Made by a program: the position numbers and the translations under genes. DNA of 24,591 nt, taken from positions 1 through 24,591 of the forward strand of contig DATFWL010000510.1 of NCBI GenBank assembly GCA_035259385.1. Reading direction: 5' to 3'. This DNA comes from QHWK01 sp035259385 (GTDB lineage: Bacteria; Acidobacteriota; Vicinamibacteria; Vicinamibacterales; CAVVIG01). Shown piece by piece: positions 7,894-14,844 of the stretch. The notes under the pieces are model-generated. The model saw nothing but the letters and a program-made list of their open reading frames with translations, made no database searches and had not been told where the DNA came from. How positions within the stretch are numbered: position 1 is the stretch's first letter; each line of letters opens with the position of its first letter.

Positions 7894-9339
7894 TCACCCG
7901 ACGACGAGCCGCAGCCAGGGAAGGCCGACGATCAGGTAGACGAGCATGCAGCTGGCGGTCGTCAGGCCGCCGAGGCGGTAGAGATCCCGCTGCGACAGAA
8001 AGCCGCTGCCGGCGAACAACAGGTTCGCGCTCGATCCCTGAGGCGTGATCGACGAGAAGTAGTTGGTCGCGAACAGCAGTTGAAACGCCAGCGGCGCGGC
8101 CGGCACGCCGAGTTTGACGCCGACGTCGAGGAACACCCCGAGGAGCGCGAGCGAATGCGCGGTCTGGCTCACGAACACGTAATGGAGCAGCACGTAGGCG
8201 GCGACGAGCACCAGGCCGGCGGCGATCGCCGGCAGCCCGCCGAGCGACGCCGCGATCTTCTGGCCGAGAAATCCCATGAAGCCGAGCTCGTTCAACTGAC
8301 TGCTCAACGTGAAGAGCACCGCGAACCAGATGAACGTCGCGAGGACGTCCCCTTCCTTCGCGATGTCGTCGAGGGTCAGGACGCCGGCTGCCAGCAGCAC
8401 GCCGAGGCCGAGAAAGGCCACCGCCGTGGAATCGAGGGCGAACGTGGCGGCCGACGCCCAGAGCGCGACCATGCCGACGAAGGCGCCCAGCACGATCCAC
8501 TCGGCCGGCGTCAGCGGTCCGAGCGACTCGAGCGCGCGCCGGGCGGCCGCAGGGGCGTCGGGCGTGGCCGTTCGTTCGGGCGCGATCAACCAGTGCAGCA
8601 GCGGCGGCATCAACGCCATCGCGACCAGCGTCGGCACGCAGGCGGCGATCAGCCAGCCGCCGAAGGTGATGTTCACGCCGAACGTGCGCGCGATCTCCGC
8701 GCCGAGCGGATTGGCGGCCATCGCCGTCAGCCACAACGCCGACGACAGGCCGAGGCTGGCGATTCCCGAGAACATCAGGAAACTTCCGACCCGCCGGCAG
8801 CCGTCGTCGTCGCGGCGGGCGCCGGCCGCCTCGGCCAGCGAGAAGGCGAGCGGATAGATGACGCCCGACCGCGCGGTGTTGCTCGGAAACGCCGGCGCGA
8901 TCAGGCCGTCGACCAGGAAGATGCTGTAGGAGAGGCCCAGCGTCGAACGGCCGAAGACGCTCACGACCAGGTAGCCGATCCGCGCGCCCAGCCCGCATTT
9001 GACGACGGCGCGGGCGACGAGGAAGGCAAGCACGATCAGGAGGATCGTCCCGTTCGCGAAGCCGGCGTACGCCTTCGCCGGCGGCAGCAGGCCTGTCAGC
9101 ACCGACGCAGCCACCGCGAGCACCGACGCCGTCAGAATCGGGAACGCGTTGACGACGACCGACGCGATCGCGGCGGCGAACACGATGAACAGGCGCCACG
9201 CCGGCAGCGCGAGACCGTCGGGCGCCGGCACGAACCACAGCACCGTGGCGAGCGCGACGACGGCTGTCCGGGTCAGCAGCATCCGTCGATCGGCGTCGGT
9301 GGCGATCGGCGCGGGCGAGGTCACGGCGGTCGTCGTCAC
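7894..9339 (-). CDS. DASS/SLC13-family anion transporter, probably dicarboxylate or aspartate
   Basis: This 481-residue inner-membrane protein has about twelve hydrophobic segments and belongs to the divalent anion:sodium symporter (DASS, CitT/SLC13) group, which moves succinate, malate, fumarate, citrate or related anions. The first substrate-site motif is FPSNTARSGVIYPL (SNT at residues 153-155); the second is the SSITPQGSSANLLFAGSGF stretch near residue 440. The GTG start at 9339 forms a GTGA overlap with the TGA of the upstream gene, with GAGGGCGG a few bases before, so the start is well supported. Its place between aspartase and asparaginase genes suggests it imports aspartate, or exchanges it for fumarate or succinate. 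That substrate is inferred from context only. Confidence 0.88.
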   Translation of the reverse strand: MTTTAVTSPAPIATDADRRMLLTRTAVVALATVLWFVPAPDGLALPAWRLFIVFAAAIASVVVNAFPILTASVLAVAASVLTGLLPPAKAYAGFANGTILLIVLAFLVARAVVKCGLGARIGYLVVSVFGRSTLGLSYSIFLVDGLIAPAFPSNTARSGVIYPLAFSLAEAAGARRDDDGCRRVGSFLMFSGIASLGLSSALWLTAMAANPLGAEIARTFGVNITFGGWLIAACVPTLVAMALMPPLLHWLIAPERTATPDAPAAARRALESLGPLTPAEWIVLGAFVGMVALWASAATFALDSTAVAFLGLGVLLAAGVLTLDDIAKEGDVLATFIWFAVLFTLSSQLNELGFMGFLGQKIAASLGGLPAIAAGLVLVAAYVLLHYVFVSQTAHSLALLGVFLDVGVKLGVPAAPLAFQLLFATNYFSSITPQGSSANLLFAGSGFLSQRDLYRLGGLTTASCMLVYLIVGLPWLRLVVG

Positions 9340-9869
9340 CGTCCGCCCTCGCGCCAGCGCAGCCGGCCTCGCAGATCCACCGAGCGGCCCTGAATCGAAG
9401 CGCCGTCGCCAGACACGACGTACTGCCACGTGAACTCGTACTCGCCGGTGACGCCATTCCAGCGCCCGGTGCCGCCGGTGATCGTACCGGTGATGTGGCG
9501 TCCGGTCAGCATCGGTCCGCCGCGCAGCGCGCTGAAAATGCGGTCGCCGGCGCCGTCGATCCAGACCGCGCGTCCGGTGGTGAGGCTCGTTCCATCGTCG
9601 AAGCCGATCGCTTCGCCGGTGAACCCGGCGGCGAGGCCCGCGCCGTTGGACATCACCAGCGCGCCGGACACGTGCGCGACGGCCGCGGCGCGCCCGGTCT
9701 CGGTGGGGACGGTCTGGCGCTCGCCGGTCACCGACCAGGAGCCGTCGAATCCGCGCCACGCGCCGGGCGGCAGCTCCTGCGCTCGCGGCGTCACCGCCAC
9801 GGTGAGCGACAGCGCGAGCGCGATCATCAGCGCCCAGCCGATCGCGACGATCGACAGCTCGCGGCTCAT
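9336..9869 (-). CDS. Small exported or membrane-anchored protein with allene-oxide-cyclase/dirigent-like barrel sequence
   Basis: This 177-residue protein has an N-terminal hydrophobic segment (about residues 6-28) that serves as a signal peptide or anchor. The rest is rich in Gly, Thr and short beta-type stretches. The segment ITGTITGGTGRWNGVTGEYEFTW resembles the glycine-rich strand pair of allene oxide cyclase/dirigent-type barrels, a fold often found in bacterial secreted proteins of unknown role. I cannot name an activity. The ATG overlaps the aspartase stop (ATGA) and the TGA overlaps the transporter start (GTGA), so it is translationally tied to both. This makes it an integral member of the aspartate operon rather than a chance neighbour. 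Confidence 0.72.
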   Translation of the reverse strand: MSRELSIVAIGWALMIALALSLTVAVTPRAQELPPGAWRGFDGSWSVTGERQTVPTETGRAAAVAHVSGALVMSNGAGLAAGFTGEAIGFDDGTSLTTGRAVWIDGAGDRIFSALRGGPMLTGRHITGTITGGTGRWNGVTGEYEFTWQYVVSGDGASIQGRSVDLRGRLRWREGGR

Positions 9870-11275
9870 GCCGGATGGCCCTGCCCGGTCATCAGCATCG
9901 GATCGAGGACCTGCGCGAGCTGCGCCTCGGAGAGGATCCCCTTCTCGCGCACGAGCTCGAGAATGCCGCGGCCCGTCTTCTGGGCCTCGGCGGCGAGCTC
10001 GGTCGCACGCTCGTAGCCGATCACCGGGTTCAGCGCGGTCACCGTGCCGATGCTGAAGTCCACGTAGTGGCGGCAGACCTCCGGATTGGCGGTGATGCCC
10101 TCGACGCAGTGCACGCGCAGCGTGCGCGCGGCGTTGATGAACAGCGTCTGCGCCTCGAAGATGCAGGCGGCGATCACCGGCTCGAACACGTTGAGCTGCA
10201 GCTGACCGCCTTCGGCCGCCATCGAGATGGTCTGATCGCTGCCGATGACGCGGAAGCAGACCATGTTGACCACTTCCGGGATCACCGGGTTCACCTTGCC
10301 CGGCATGATCGACGAGCCCGGCTGCTTCGGCGGCAGGTTGATCTCGCGCAGCCCGCAGCGCGGCCCGGACGACAGCAGGCGCAGGTCGTTGCAGACCTTC
10401 GACAGCTTGATGGCGAGGCTCTTCATGCACGACGAGTAGAGGACGAATGCCTGCGTGTCCTGCGTCGCCTCGATGAGGTCGGAGGCGAGGTACAGCGGCA
10501 ATCCGGAAATGTCCGCGATGTGTGCGGTGCAGCGCTGCGCGTATCCGGACGGCGCATTCAGGCCGGTACCGATCGCGGTCGCGCCCATGTTGATCTCGCA
10601 CAACACCCGTTGCACGGCTTCGAGCGCACGCACCTCGCCGGCGAGGGTTTCGCCGAAGGCGTTGAACTCCTGGCCGAGCGTCATCGGCACCGCGTCCTGA
10701 AGCTGGGTCCGGCCCATCTTGAGAATCGACGCGAACTCGCGCCCCCTGGCGCGGAACGCGGCAATCAGCTCGTTGATCGCGGCGATGAGCCGGCCGTTGC
10801 CGAGCGCCATGCCGACGTGCAGCGCGGTTGGATAGGCGTCGTTGGTCGACTGCGAGGCGTTCACGTGATCGTGGGGATCGCAGTACTGATACTCGCCCTT
10901 CCTGTGTCCCATCAGCTCGAGCGCGCGGTTGGCAATCACCTCGTTCGCGTTCATGTTGGTCGAGGTGCCGGCGCCGCCCTGCAGCACGTCGAGCTGAAAC
11001 TGATCGTGCAACGCGCCGTCGGCGATCTCCGTGCACGCCCCTTCGATGGCGGCCAGGATCTTCTGATCGAACACGCCGCACTCGAAGTTGGCGCGGGCGG
11101 CGCCGCGCTTGACGATGGCGAGCGCCCGGATCAGATCGGAGTAGAGGCGGATCTGCACGCCCGAGATGTGGAAGTTCTCGAGGCCGCGCGCGGTCTGGAC
11201 GCCGTAGTAGGCCTCGGCCGGCACCGGCTTGTCGCCGAGCAGATCGTGTTCGGTCCGCGTCGAGTCGTTGGACAT
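9866..11275 (-). CDS. aspA: Aspartate ammonia-lyase (aspartase)
   Basis: This 469-residue enzyme of the fumarase/aspartase superfamily converts L-aspartate to fumarate and ammonia in the cytoplasm. The N-terminal EHDLLGDKPVPAEAYYGVQT and the signature loop PGSSIMPGKVNPVIPE (catalytic serine near 321-322) favour aspartase. GAGTSTNMNANEV (101-113) and SQSTNDAYPTA (141-151) are the other active-site stretches. A class II fumarase is the main alternative, but the asparaginase and transporter next door support aspartase. The start is fixed by AGGAG six bases upstream of ATG 11275. It is the first clearly real gene of the operon; the stop overlaps the next start (ATGA). Confidence 0.92.
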   Translation of the reverse strand: MSNDSTRTEHDLLGDKPVPAEAYYGVQTARGLENFHISGVQIRLYSDLIRALAIVKRGAARANFECGVFDQKILAAIEGACTEIADGALHDQFQLDVLQGGAGTSTNMNANEVIANRALELMGHRKGEYQYCDPHDHVNASQSTNDAYPTALHVGMALGNGRLIAAINELIAAFRARGREFASILKMGRTQLQDAVPMTLGQEFNAFGETLAGEVRALEAVQRVLCEINMGATAIGTGLNAPSGYAQRCTAHIADISGLPLYLASDLIEATQDTQAFVLYSSCMKSLAIKLSKVCNDLRLLSSGPRCGLREINLPPKQPGSSIMPGKVNPVIPEVVNMVCFRVIGSDQTISMAAEGGQLQLNVFEPVIAACIFEAQTLFINAARTLRVHCVEGITANPEVCRHYVDFSIGTVTALNPVIGYERATELAAEAQKTGRGILELVREKGILSEAQLAQVLDPMLMTGQGHPA

Positions 11276-11281
11276 GGAAGG

Positions 11282-11286
11282 CTCCT
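11282..11286 (-). promoter_or_regulatory. Ribosome binding site of aspA
   Basis: AGGAG on the minus strand, six bases before ATG 11275. It is a strong, well-spaced site and supports independent initiation of aspA. Confidence 0.65.
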
Positions 11287-11293
11287 GGTTAGC

Positions 11294-11440
11294 TCATGCG
11301 CGCGTCGCGCAGGATCCCGCGGGGAGATGCGGCGGCGCCGGCGACACCCGCACGTACTTCACGCTGCGAATCGGGATGACGATGAGATCGCCGTCGGCGC
11401 GGCAACGGATCGGTTGTGCTGCACGAAGAGCAGACGACAT
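11294..11440 (-). CDS. Possible 48-residue small protein upstream of aspA
   Basis: A short frame runs from ATG 11440 to TGA at 11294-11296 and ends 18 bases before the aspA start on the same strand. The translation includes GDLIVIPIRSVKYVRVSPAP, which reads like a short beta-strand protein with sensible amino-acid choice. Codons from about residue 14 onward end mostly in G or C like the neighbouring genes, whereas the first dozen do not. The site before ATG is weak (GGATGG). It may be a real small gene, a remnant of a longer one, or chance; I do not recognise a family. Confidence 0.35.
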   Translation of the reverse strand: MSSALRAAQPIRCRADGDLIVIPIRSVKYVRVSPAPPHLPAGSCATRA

Positions 11441-11729
11441 GCCATCCGATCAGTCGCCGCGGGCCGCGGCCGGGCGCTTTTGCTGGAGTTTTGCGCCGTC
11501 TGCGCGCGCCGGTCGGGCGGGCCGCGATCAATCTCCGGGCGGACGGAGGGGCTCCGATGCCTCGGACGCCCCCGCATGTCCGGAAACTGAGGGTCATTCC
11601 ATGGATGGCGCTCGACCTCGGCATCGACACCCGGCACCATCCTGAACCAAAGAACAGTAGGTTCTGGCACTGCGCCTCAGTACGATCGCCGGCGGCTATC
11701 ACGGACGAACCGATTGGGGGCATCGGCAG
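11441..11729. other. Intergenic region between the aspA operon and the ydiK-like gene
   Basis: This 289-base stretch separates divergent units and must carry the promoters for both the minus-strand asparagine operon and the plus-strand permease. I see no convincing -10/-35 pair by eye. A short imperfect dyad (AGAAC-AGTAG-GTTCT) lies near 11651-11665. Open frames crossing the region on both strands have atypical composition and no recognisable protein features. Confidence 0.4.
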
Positions 11730-12809
11730 ATGATCGAAGGCCATCGCGTTCCGGGAGATCTCACGCACGCCACGCTATCGGTCTTTTTCCTGGCGTTGCT
11801 CGTCGTGTCGACGTTCTGGGTACTGAGCCCGTTCCTCACGTCGGGCCTGTGGGCCGCGATTGTCTGTATCGCCACGTGGCCGATCCTGTTGCGCCTCGAG
11901 GCCATTGCGGCCGGCAGACGGTGGGCTGCTGTCATGATCATGTCGGTGACGATCCTGCTCGTCGTCTTCGTCCCGGTGGCTCTTGCCGTGAGCGCGATCG
12001 TGAACAATGCCCAGAACATCACGACGGAAATCAGGTCCTTCGAGTCGATAGCGCTGCCGCCGGCGCCCGCGTGGGTGGGGCAAGTTCCTCTTGGAGGTGA
12101 TCGGATCGCCGCCGCATGGAATCGGTTCGCGGCGCTCGACGCTGATCGGCGATCGGCAGCGCTCACCCCGTATGCGCAGGCGGCGCTTCACTGGTTCGCC
12201 GTCAAGGCAGGGAGCATCGGCACGATGCTGCTCCAGTTCCTGCTGGCAACCATCATCTCGGCGATTGGGCTCGCAAAGGGCGAGAGCGTCAGAGACGGTA
12301 TCCTGCGCTTCGCCACGCGCCTGGGCGGACAGCAGGGACATGACGCCGCCGTGCTCGCCGCACAGACCATCCGTGCGGTCGTACTCGGAGTTGTCGTCAC
12401 CGCGGTGGTTCAGGCCGCGATCGCGGGTGCGGGGCTGTTCATCACGGGAGTTCCCGCAGCCGCGCTGCTCACGGCTGTCACGCTGTTTCTGTGCCTGTCA
12501 CAGCTGGGACCACTGCCGGTGCTCGTCCCCGCGAGCATCTGGCTGTTCTGGTCCGGCGCGAGCGTGGCTGGGACAACGTTGCTCGTGATCACGGCAGTCG
12601 CGGCGCCATTCGACAACATTGTCCGTCCTTTGCTCATCAGACGCGGCGCCGACCTGCCGCTGCTGCTGATCTTTGCGGGCGTCCTCGGCGGTCTCATCGC
12701 CTTCGGGATCATCGGATTGTTCATCGGGCCGGTCGTTCTGATCGTGGCGCACTCGCTTCTCGTGCGGTGGGTGTCGGCCGAGCGCGACGGTGCGTCGGTG
12801 GCGACCTGA
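11730..12809 (+). CDS. ydiK: AI-2E family transporter, YdiK-like permease
   Basis: This 359-residue polytopic inner-membrane protein belongs to the AI-2E/PerM (DUF20) family. It resembles E. coli YdiK through its length: both share LSVFFLAL-type starts, ATWPILLRLE, the long QTIRAVVLGVVVTAVVQA helix, QLGPLPVLVPA, DNIVRPLLIRRGADLPL and GGLIAFGIIGLFIGPV. About eight membrane helices are visible. Family members have been linked to export of autoinducer-2 or to ion/proton antiport, but YdiK itself has no settled substrate. ATG 11730 has only a weak ribosome site. It stands alone, divergent from the asparagine operon and convergent with the next gene. The strong likeness to a proteobacterial protein could reflect conservation or transfer. 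Confidence 0.9.
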   Translation: MIEGHRVPGDLTHATLSVFFLALLVVSTFWVLSPFLTSGLWAAIVCIATWPILLRLEAIAAGRRWAAVMIMSVTILLVVFVPVALAVSAIVNNAQNITTEIRSFESIALPPAPAWVGQVPLGGDRIAAAWNRFAALDADRRSAALTPYAQAALHWFAVKAGSIGTMLLQFLLATIISAIGLAKGESVRDGILRFATRLGGQQGHDAAVLAAQTIRAVVLGVVVTAVVQAAIAGAGLFITGVPAAALLTAVTLFLCLSQLGPLPVLVPASIWLFWSGASVAGTTLLVITAVAAPFDNIVRPLLIRRGADLPLLLIFAGVLGGLIAFGIIGLFIGPVVLIVAHSLLVRWVSAERDGASVAT

Positions 12810-12839
12810 GACGCGCGTCGTCGAACGGATCGGCATTGC

Positions 12840-12853
12840 GCCGCGGAGGCGGC
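12840..12853. terminator. Weak GC hairpin between convergent genes
   Basis: GCCGC and GCGGC form a 5-bp stem with a GGAG loop in the 61-base gap between the permease and the oppositely oriented exported-protein gene. There is no T tract, so its role as a terminator is doubtful. Confidence 0.25.
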
Positions 12854-12870
12854 GAGTGTGACTATCGCGG

Positions 12871-13497
12871 CTACTTGACGAGCCCCTGCCTGCGCATCTC
12901 TTTCACGGCGGCGTCGACGAGCTGCTTGATGAAGACCGGCGCCTGCTTCGGGTTGGTCGTCGTGCTGACGCCGGCCCACAGCAGTTTGTCGAGCGGCACG
13001 CTGTAGACGAGCGTTTCGATGACGATGGTCGTGTCCTCACGCGTGCCGCCCGGATCGTAGACACCGGTCCACCCGTAACCGTAGTACCCCCACAGCGTCG
13101 AGTACGACGTCGTCGTCCACACGCTGGGCGAGTACGTGATCTCCTTCTGCCGGCTCACCGGCCGCAGCGCGACGACGCCCTCGACCGCCGCGCGCTCGAA
13201 CCACGGCCGCGCCCGCTCGGCGCTGGTCAGCTCCTCGCGCGGCGCCATGCGGTAGGTCGCGACCCCCTGCACACCGCGCGGAGTGAGCTCGCGCACCAGC
13301 TGTTCCTCGCCGGAGACACGGAGGTTCTGGTCGTTGCTGATGACGAGCGCGGCGACCTTCTTGCCCGCGAAGCTGACGCCGTTTGCCTCCGGCGCTTTCC
13401 ACGTCGACGTGAACCTCGGACCGTCCGCGGACACGACGACGTGGAGCGCGAGCGCGACGCTGGCGCTGACGCCCGCGGCAGTGCACGCGCCGGTCAC
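12871..13497 (-). CDS. Exported protein of unknown function (DUF4136-like)
   Basis: This 208-residue protein has a hydrophobic N-terminus (residues 1-24) acting as a signal peptide. After it, FTSTWKAPEA and FAGKKVAALVIS resemble the start of DUF4136-type envelope proteins, in which a short strand with a Trp precedes a nucleotide-binding-like beta fold. A Tyr/Gly-rich stretch (YYGYGWTGVYDPG) lies near 137-149. The C-terminal half (IVIETLVYSVPLDKLLWAG, then VKEMRRQGLVK) also fits that group. No enzymatic motif is seen. The GTG start overlaps the stop of the preceding gene as GTGA, so it is probably co-translated with it. It ends the secreted-protein operon. Confidence 0.75.
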   Translation of the reverse strand: MTGACTAAGVSASVALALHVVVSADGPRFTSTWKAPEANGVSFAGKKVAALVISNDQNLRVSGEEQLVRELTPRGVQGVATYRMAPREELTSAERARPWFERAAVEGVVALRPVSRQKEITYSPSVWTTTSYSTLWGYYGYGWTGVYDPGGTREDTTIVIETLVYSVPLDKLLWAGVSTTTNPKQAPVFIKQLVDAAVKEMRRQGLVK

Positions 13498-14261
13498 GGC
13501 CGCACGGTGACCGCCGACGTCAGCTGAAACTGCAGCCGCGTCTCTGCAGCAAGCTGCAAGTGTTCGGTCCCCTGGCTGGCGACGACCGCGCCGGTCGCCG
13601 CGCCCGCAGCCGCGCCGATCGCCGCGCCGGTACCGCCACCGGCAATGCCGCCGATGATCGCACCGAGGCCAGCGCCGCCGCCGACCTTGCGCGCGGTCTT
13701 CTTTCCCTCACCCGAGCCTTTCGTCTCGACGTACGCGGTCACGATGTCGTAGGTCACGCCGCCGAACGCGAGCGTGTTCGCCTTCAACGTGATGTTGTCG
13801 GACCCTTTCATCTTCCCTGCCTGCTCGACCTTGGCGGCCTGCAGCATGACGACGGCGTTGCGCGGGATGACGACCTTGCCATCCATCATCACCGGGTCGT
13901 CGAGGATCGACTTGAAGGTGGCGCCGGTCTTGGTCGAGTCGACGTCGATCGCCTGCGTGAGCCGCACGTTCAGCACCGTGTTGGCCGGAATGGTGACCGG
14001 CTTCGGCGCCGTGGCGGGATTGGGCGGTGGCGGCGGCGGCTGTTTGCGCGGCGTGAATTCGACCGCCGCGACGTCCTCCACCTTGAACTCCGCAATCGAT
14101 CCGTTGCCGAGCAGGACGCGAACGACCTTCACGTCCGCGCTCAGGAAGGAACCGTCGACGCTCTTTCCGCTGCGCAGCTTGACGCGATCGGCGAAGAGCG
14201 TTGTATCAGCCATCAGCACCACGAGGCTGAGGCAGGAGATCCACGTGATGTGTCTCTTCAT
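13494..14261 (-). CDS. Exported protein with polyproline linker, TrbI-like middle domain and glycine-zipper C-terminus
   Basis: This 255-residue protein begins with a signal sequence (MKRHITWISCLSLVVL). A short beta domain follows (RVKLRSGKSVDGSF to VAAVEF), then a run of prolines at about 75-80. The next domain has IPANTVLNVRL and VVIPRNAVVMLQAA, reminiscent of the TrbI/VirB10-type beta region found in many exported proteins. Residues 194-230 are a glycine zipper (GAGLGAIIGGIAGGGTGAAIG) able to insert in or associate with a membrane. I prefer ATG 14261 because AGGA lies about eight bases upstream; ATG 14267 is possible. Function is unknown. It lies 23 bases after the CpxP-like gene and overlaps the next gene. 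Confidence 0.78.
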   Translation of the reverse strand: MKRHITWISCLSLVVLMADTTLFADRVKLRSGKSVDGSFLSADVKVVRVLLGNGSIAEFKVEDVAAVEFTPRKQPPPPPPNPATAPKPVTIPANTVLNVRLTQAIDVDSTKTGATFKSILDDPVMMDGKVVIPRNAVVMLQAAKVEQAGKMKGSDNITLKANTLAFGGVTYDIVTAYVETKGSGEGKKTARKVGGGAGLGAIIGGIAGGGTGAAIGAAAGAATGAVVASQGTEHLQLAAETRLQFQLTSAVTVRP

Positions 14262-14284
14262 GTTCATGTCCTCACGGCGTCGCG

Positions 14285-14791
14285 TCACTGGACGATCGGC
14301 AGCGATGCGGCAATCTGCAGGTCGAGGACCAACAGGATCTGGTTCTCGACCTGGAGGAACCGCGCCGCCTGCTTGGCCGACAGCGCAGTCTTGACGCGGT
14401 CGTAATATTTCTGCTTGAGCGCATGCCGCCGCCCCTCCAGGTCGATTGCGGCGCGGGCGATGCGATCGGCGTCGGCGTCGGTGAGCGCCTCGTAGCTCTT
14501 CGCGTAGTCGGTGATGAGCTTCACGCGGTCGTCGTTGATCGCCGCCAGTTCGACGTCGTACTCGCGGTAGATCGGCCAGAATTTCGCATCCTCCGCTTCA
14601 GTGAAATCCATCATCTCGGTGAGGATGGCCACCTTTTGCGAGCGCACGTCGGAGCGCAGCAGTTCGATGTAGGCGCGCAGGTTGACGTCGCGTGATTCGG
14701 ATTGCGTGTCCGGCGTCTGCGCCGATGCGGCTGCCGCCATCGACGTCAGCATCAGCGCGAGCGTGATCGTCAGCGATCTGAACCGAGGCAT
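14285..14791 (-). CDS. Periplasmic helical protein, Spy/CpxP-like
   Basis: This 168-residue protein has a clear signal peptide ending AAASAQ at about residue 25. The mature part is almost wholly helical and charged: MDFTEAEDAKFWPIYREYDVE, then LTDADADRIARAAIDLEGRR and LSAKQAARFLQVENQI. The paired LT/LS-xx-Q-type segments resemble Spy/CpxP chaperone-like proteins, which shield or sense misfolded envelope proteins, though I would not assign that role firmly. ATG 14791 is preceded by GGAG at a good distance. It sits between the large surface protein and the glycine-zipper protein. Confidence 0.75.
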   Translation of the reverse strand: MPRFRSLTITLALMLTSMAAAASAQTPDTQSESRDVNLRAYIELLRSDVRSQKVAILTEMMDFTEAEDAKFWPIYREYDVELAAINDDRVKLITDYAKSYEALTDADADRIARAAIDLEGRRHALKQKYYDRVKTALSAKQAARFLQVENQILLVLDLQIAASLPIVQ

Positions 14792-14844
14792 CGTGTTCTC
14801 CTTCCGGGCCAAGTGAGGTCGGACGCGCTGGCGCCGAGGGCAGA

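Noticed and set aside
9875..11590. Plus-strand open frame of 571 codons opposite aspA
   Set aside because: Composition (Arg/His/Asp/Gly-rich) is that of a reverse shadow; aspA motifs on the minus strand are complete.
11289..11768. Minus-strand open frame of 159 codons crossing the aspA/ydiK gap
   Set aside because: It runs into the permease start in antisense, has low-complexity Arg-rich sequence and no ribosome site; a different frame in the same stretch looks more protein-like.
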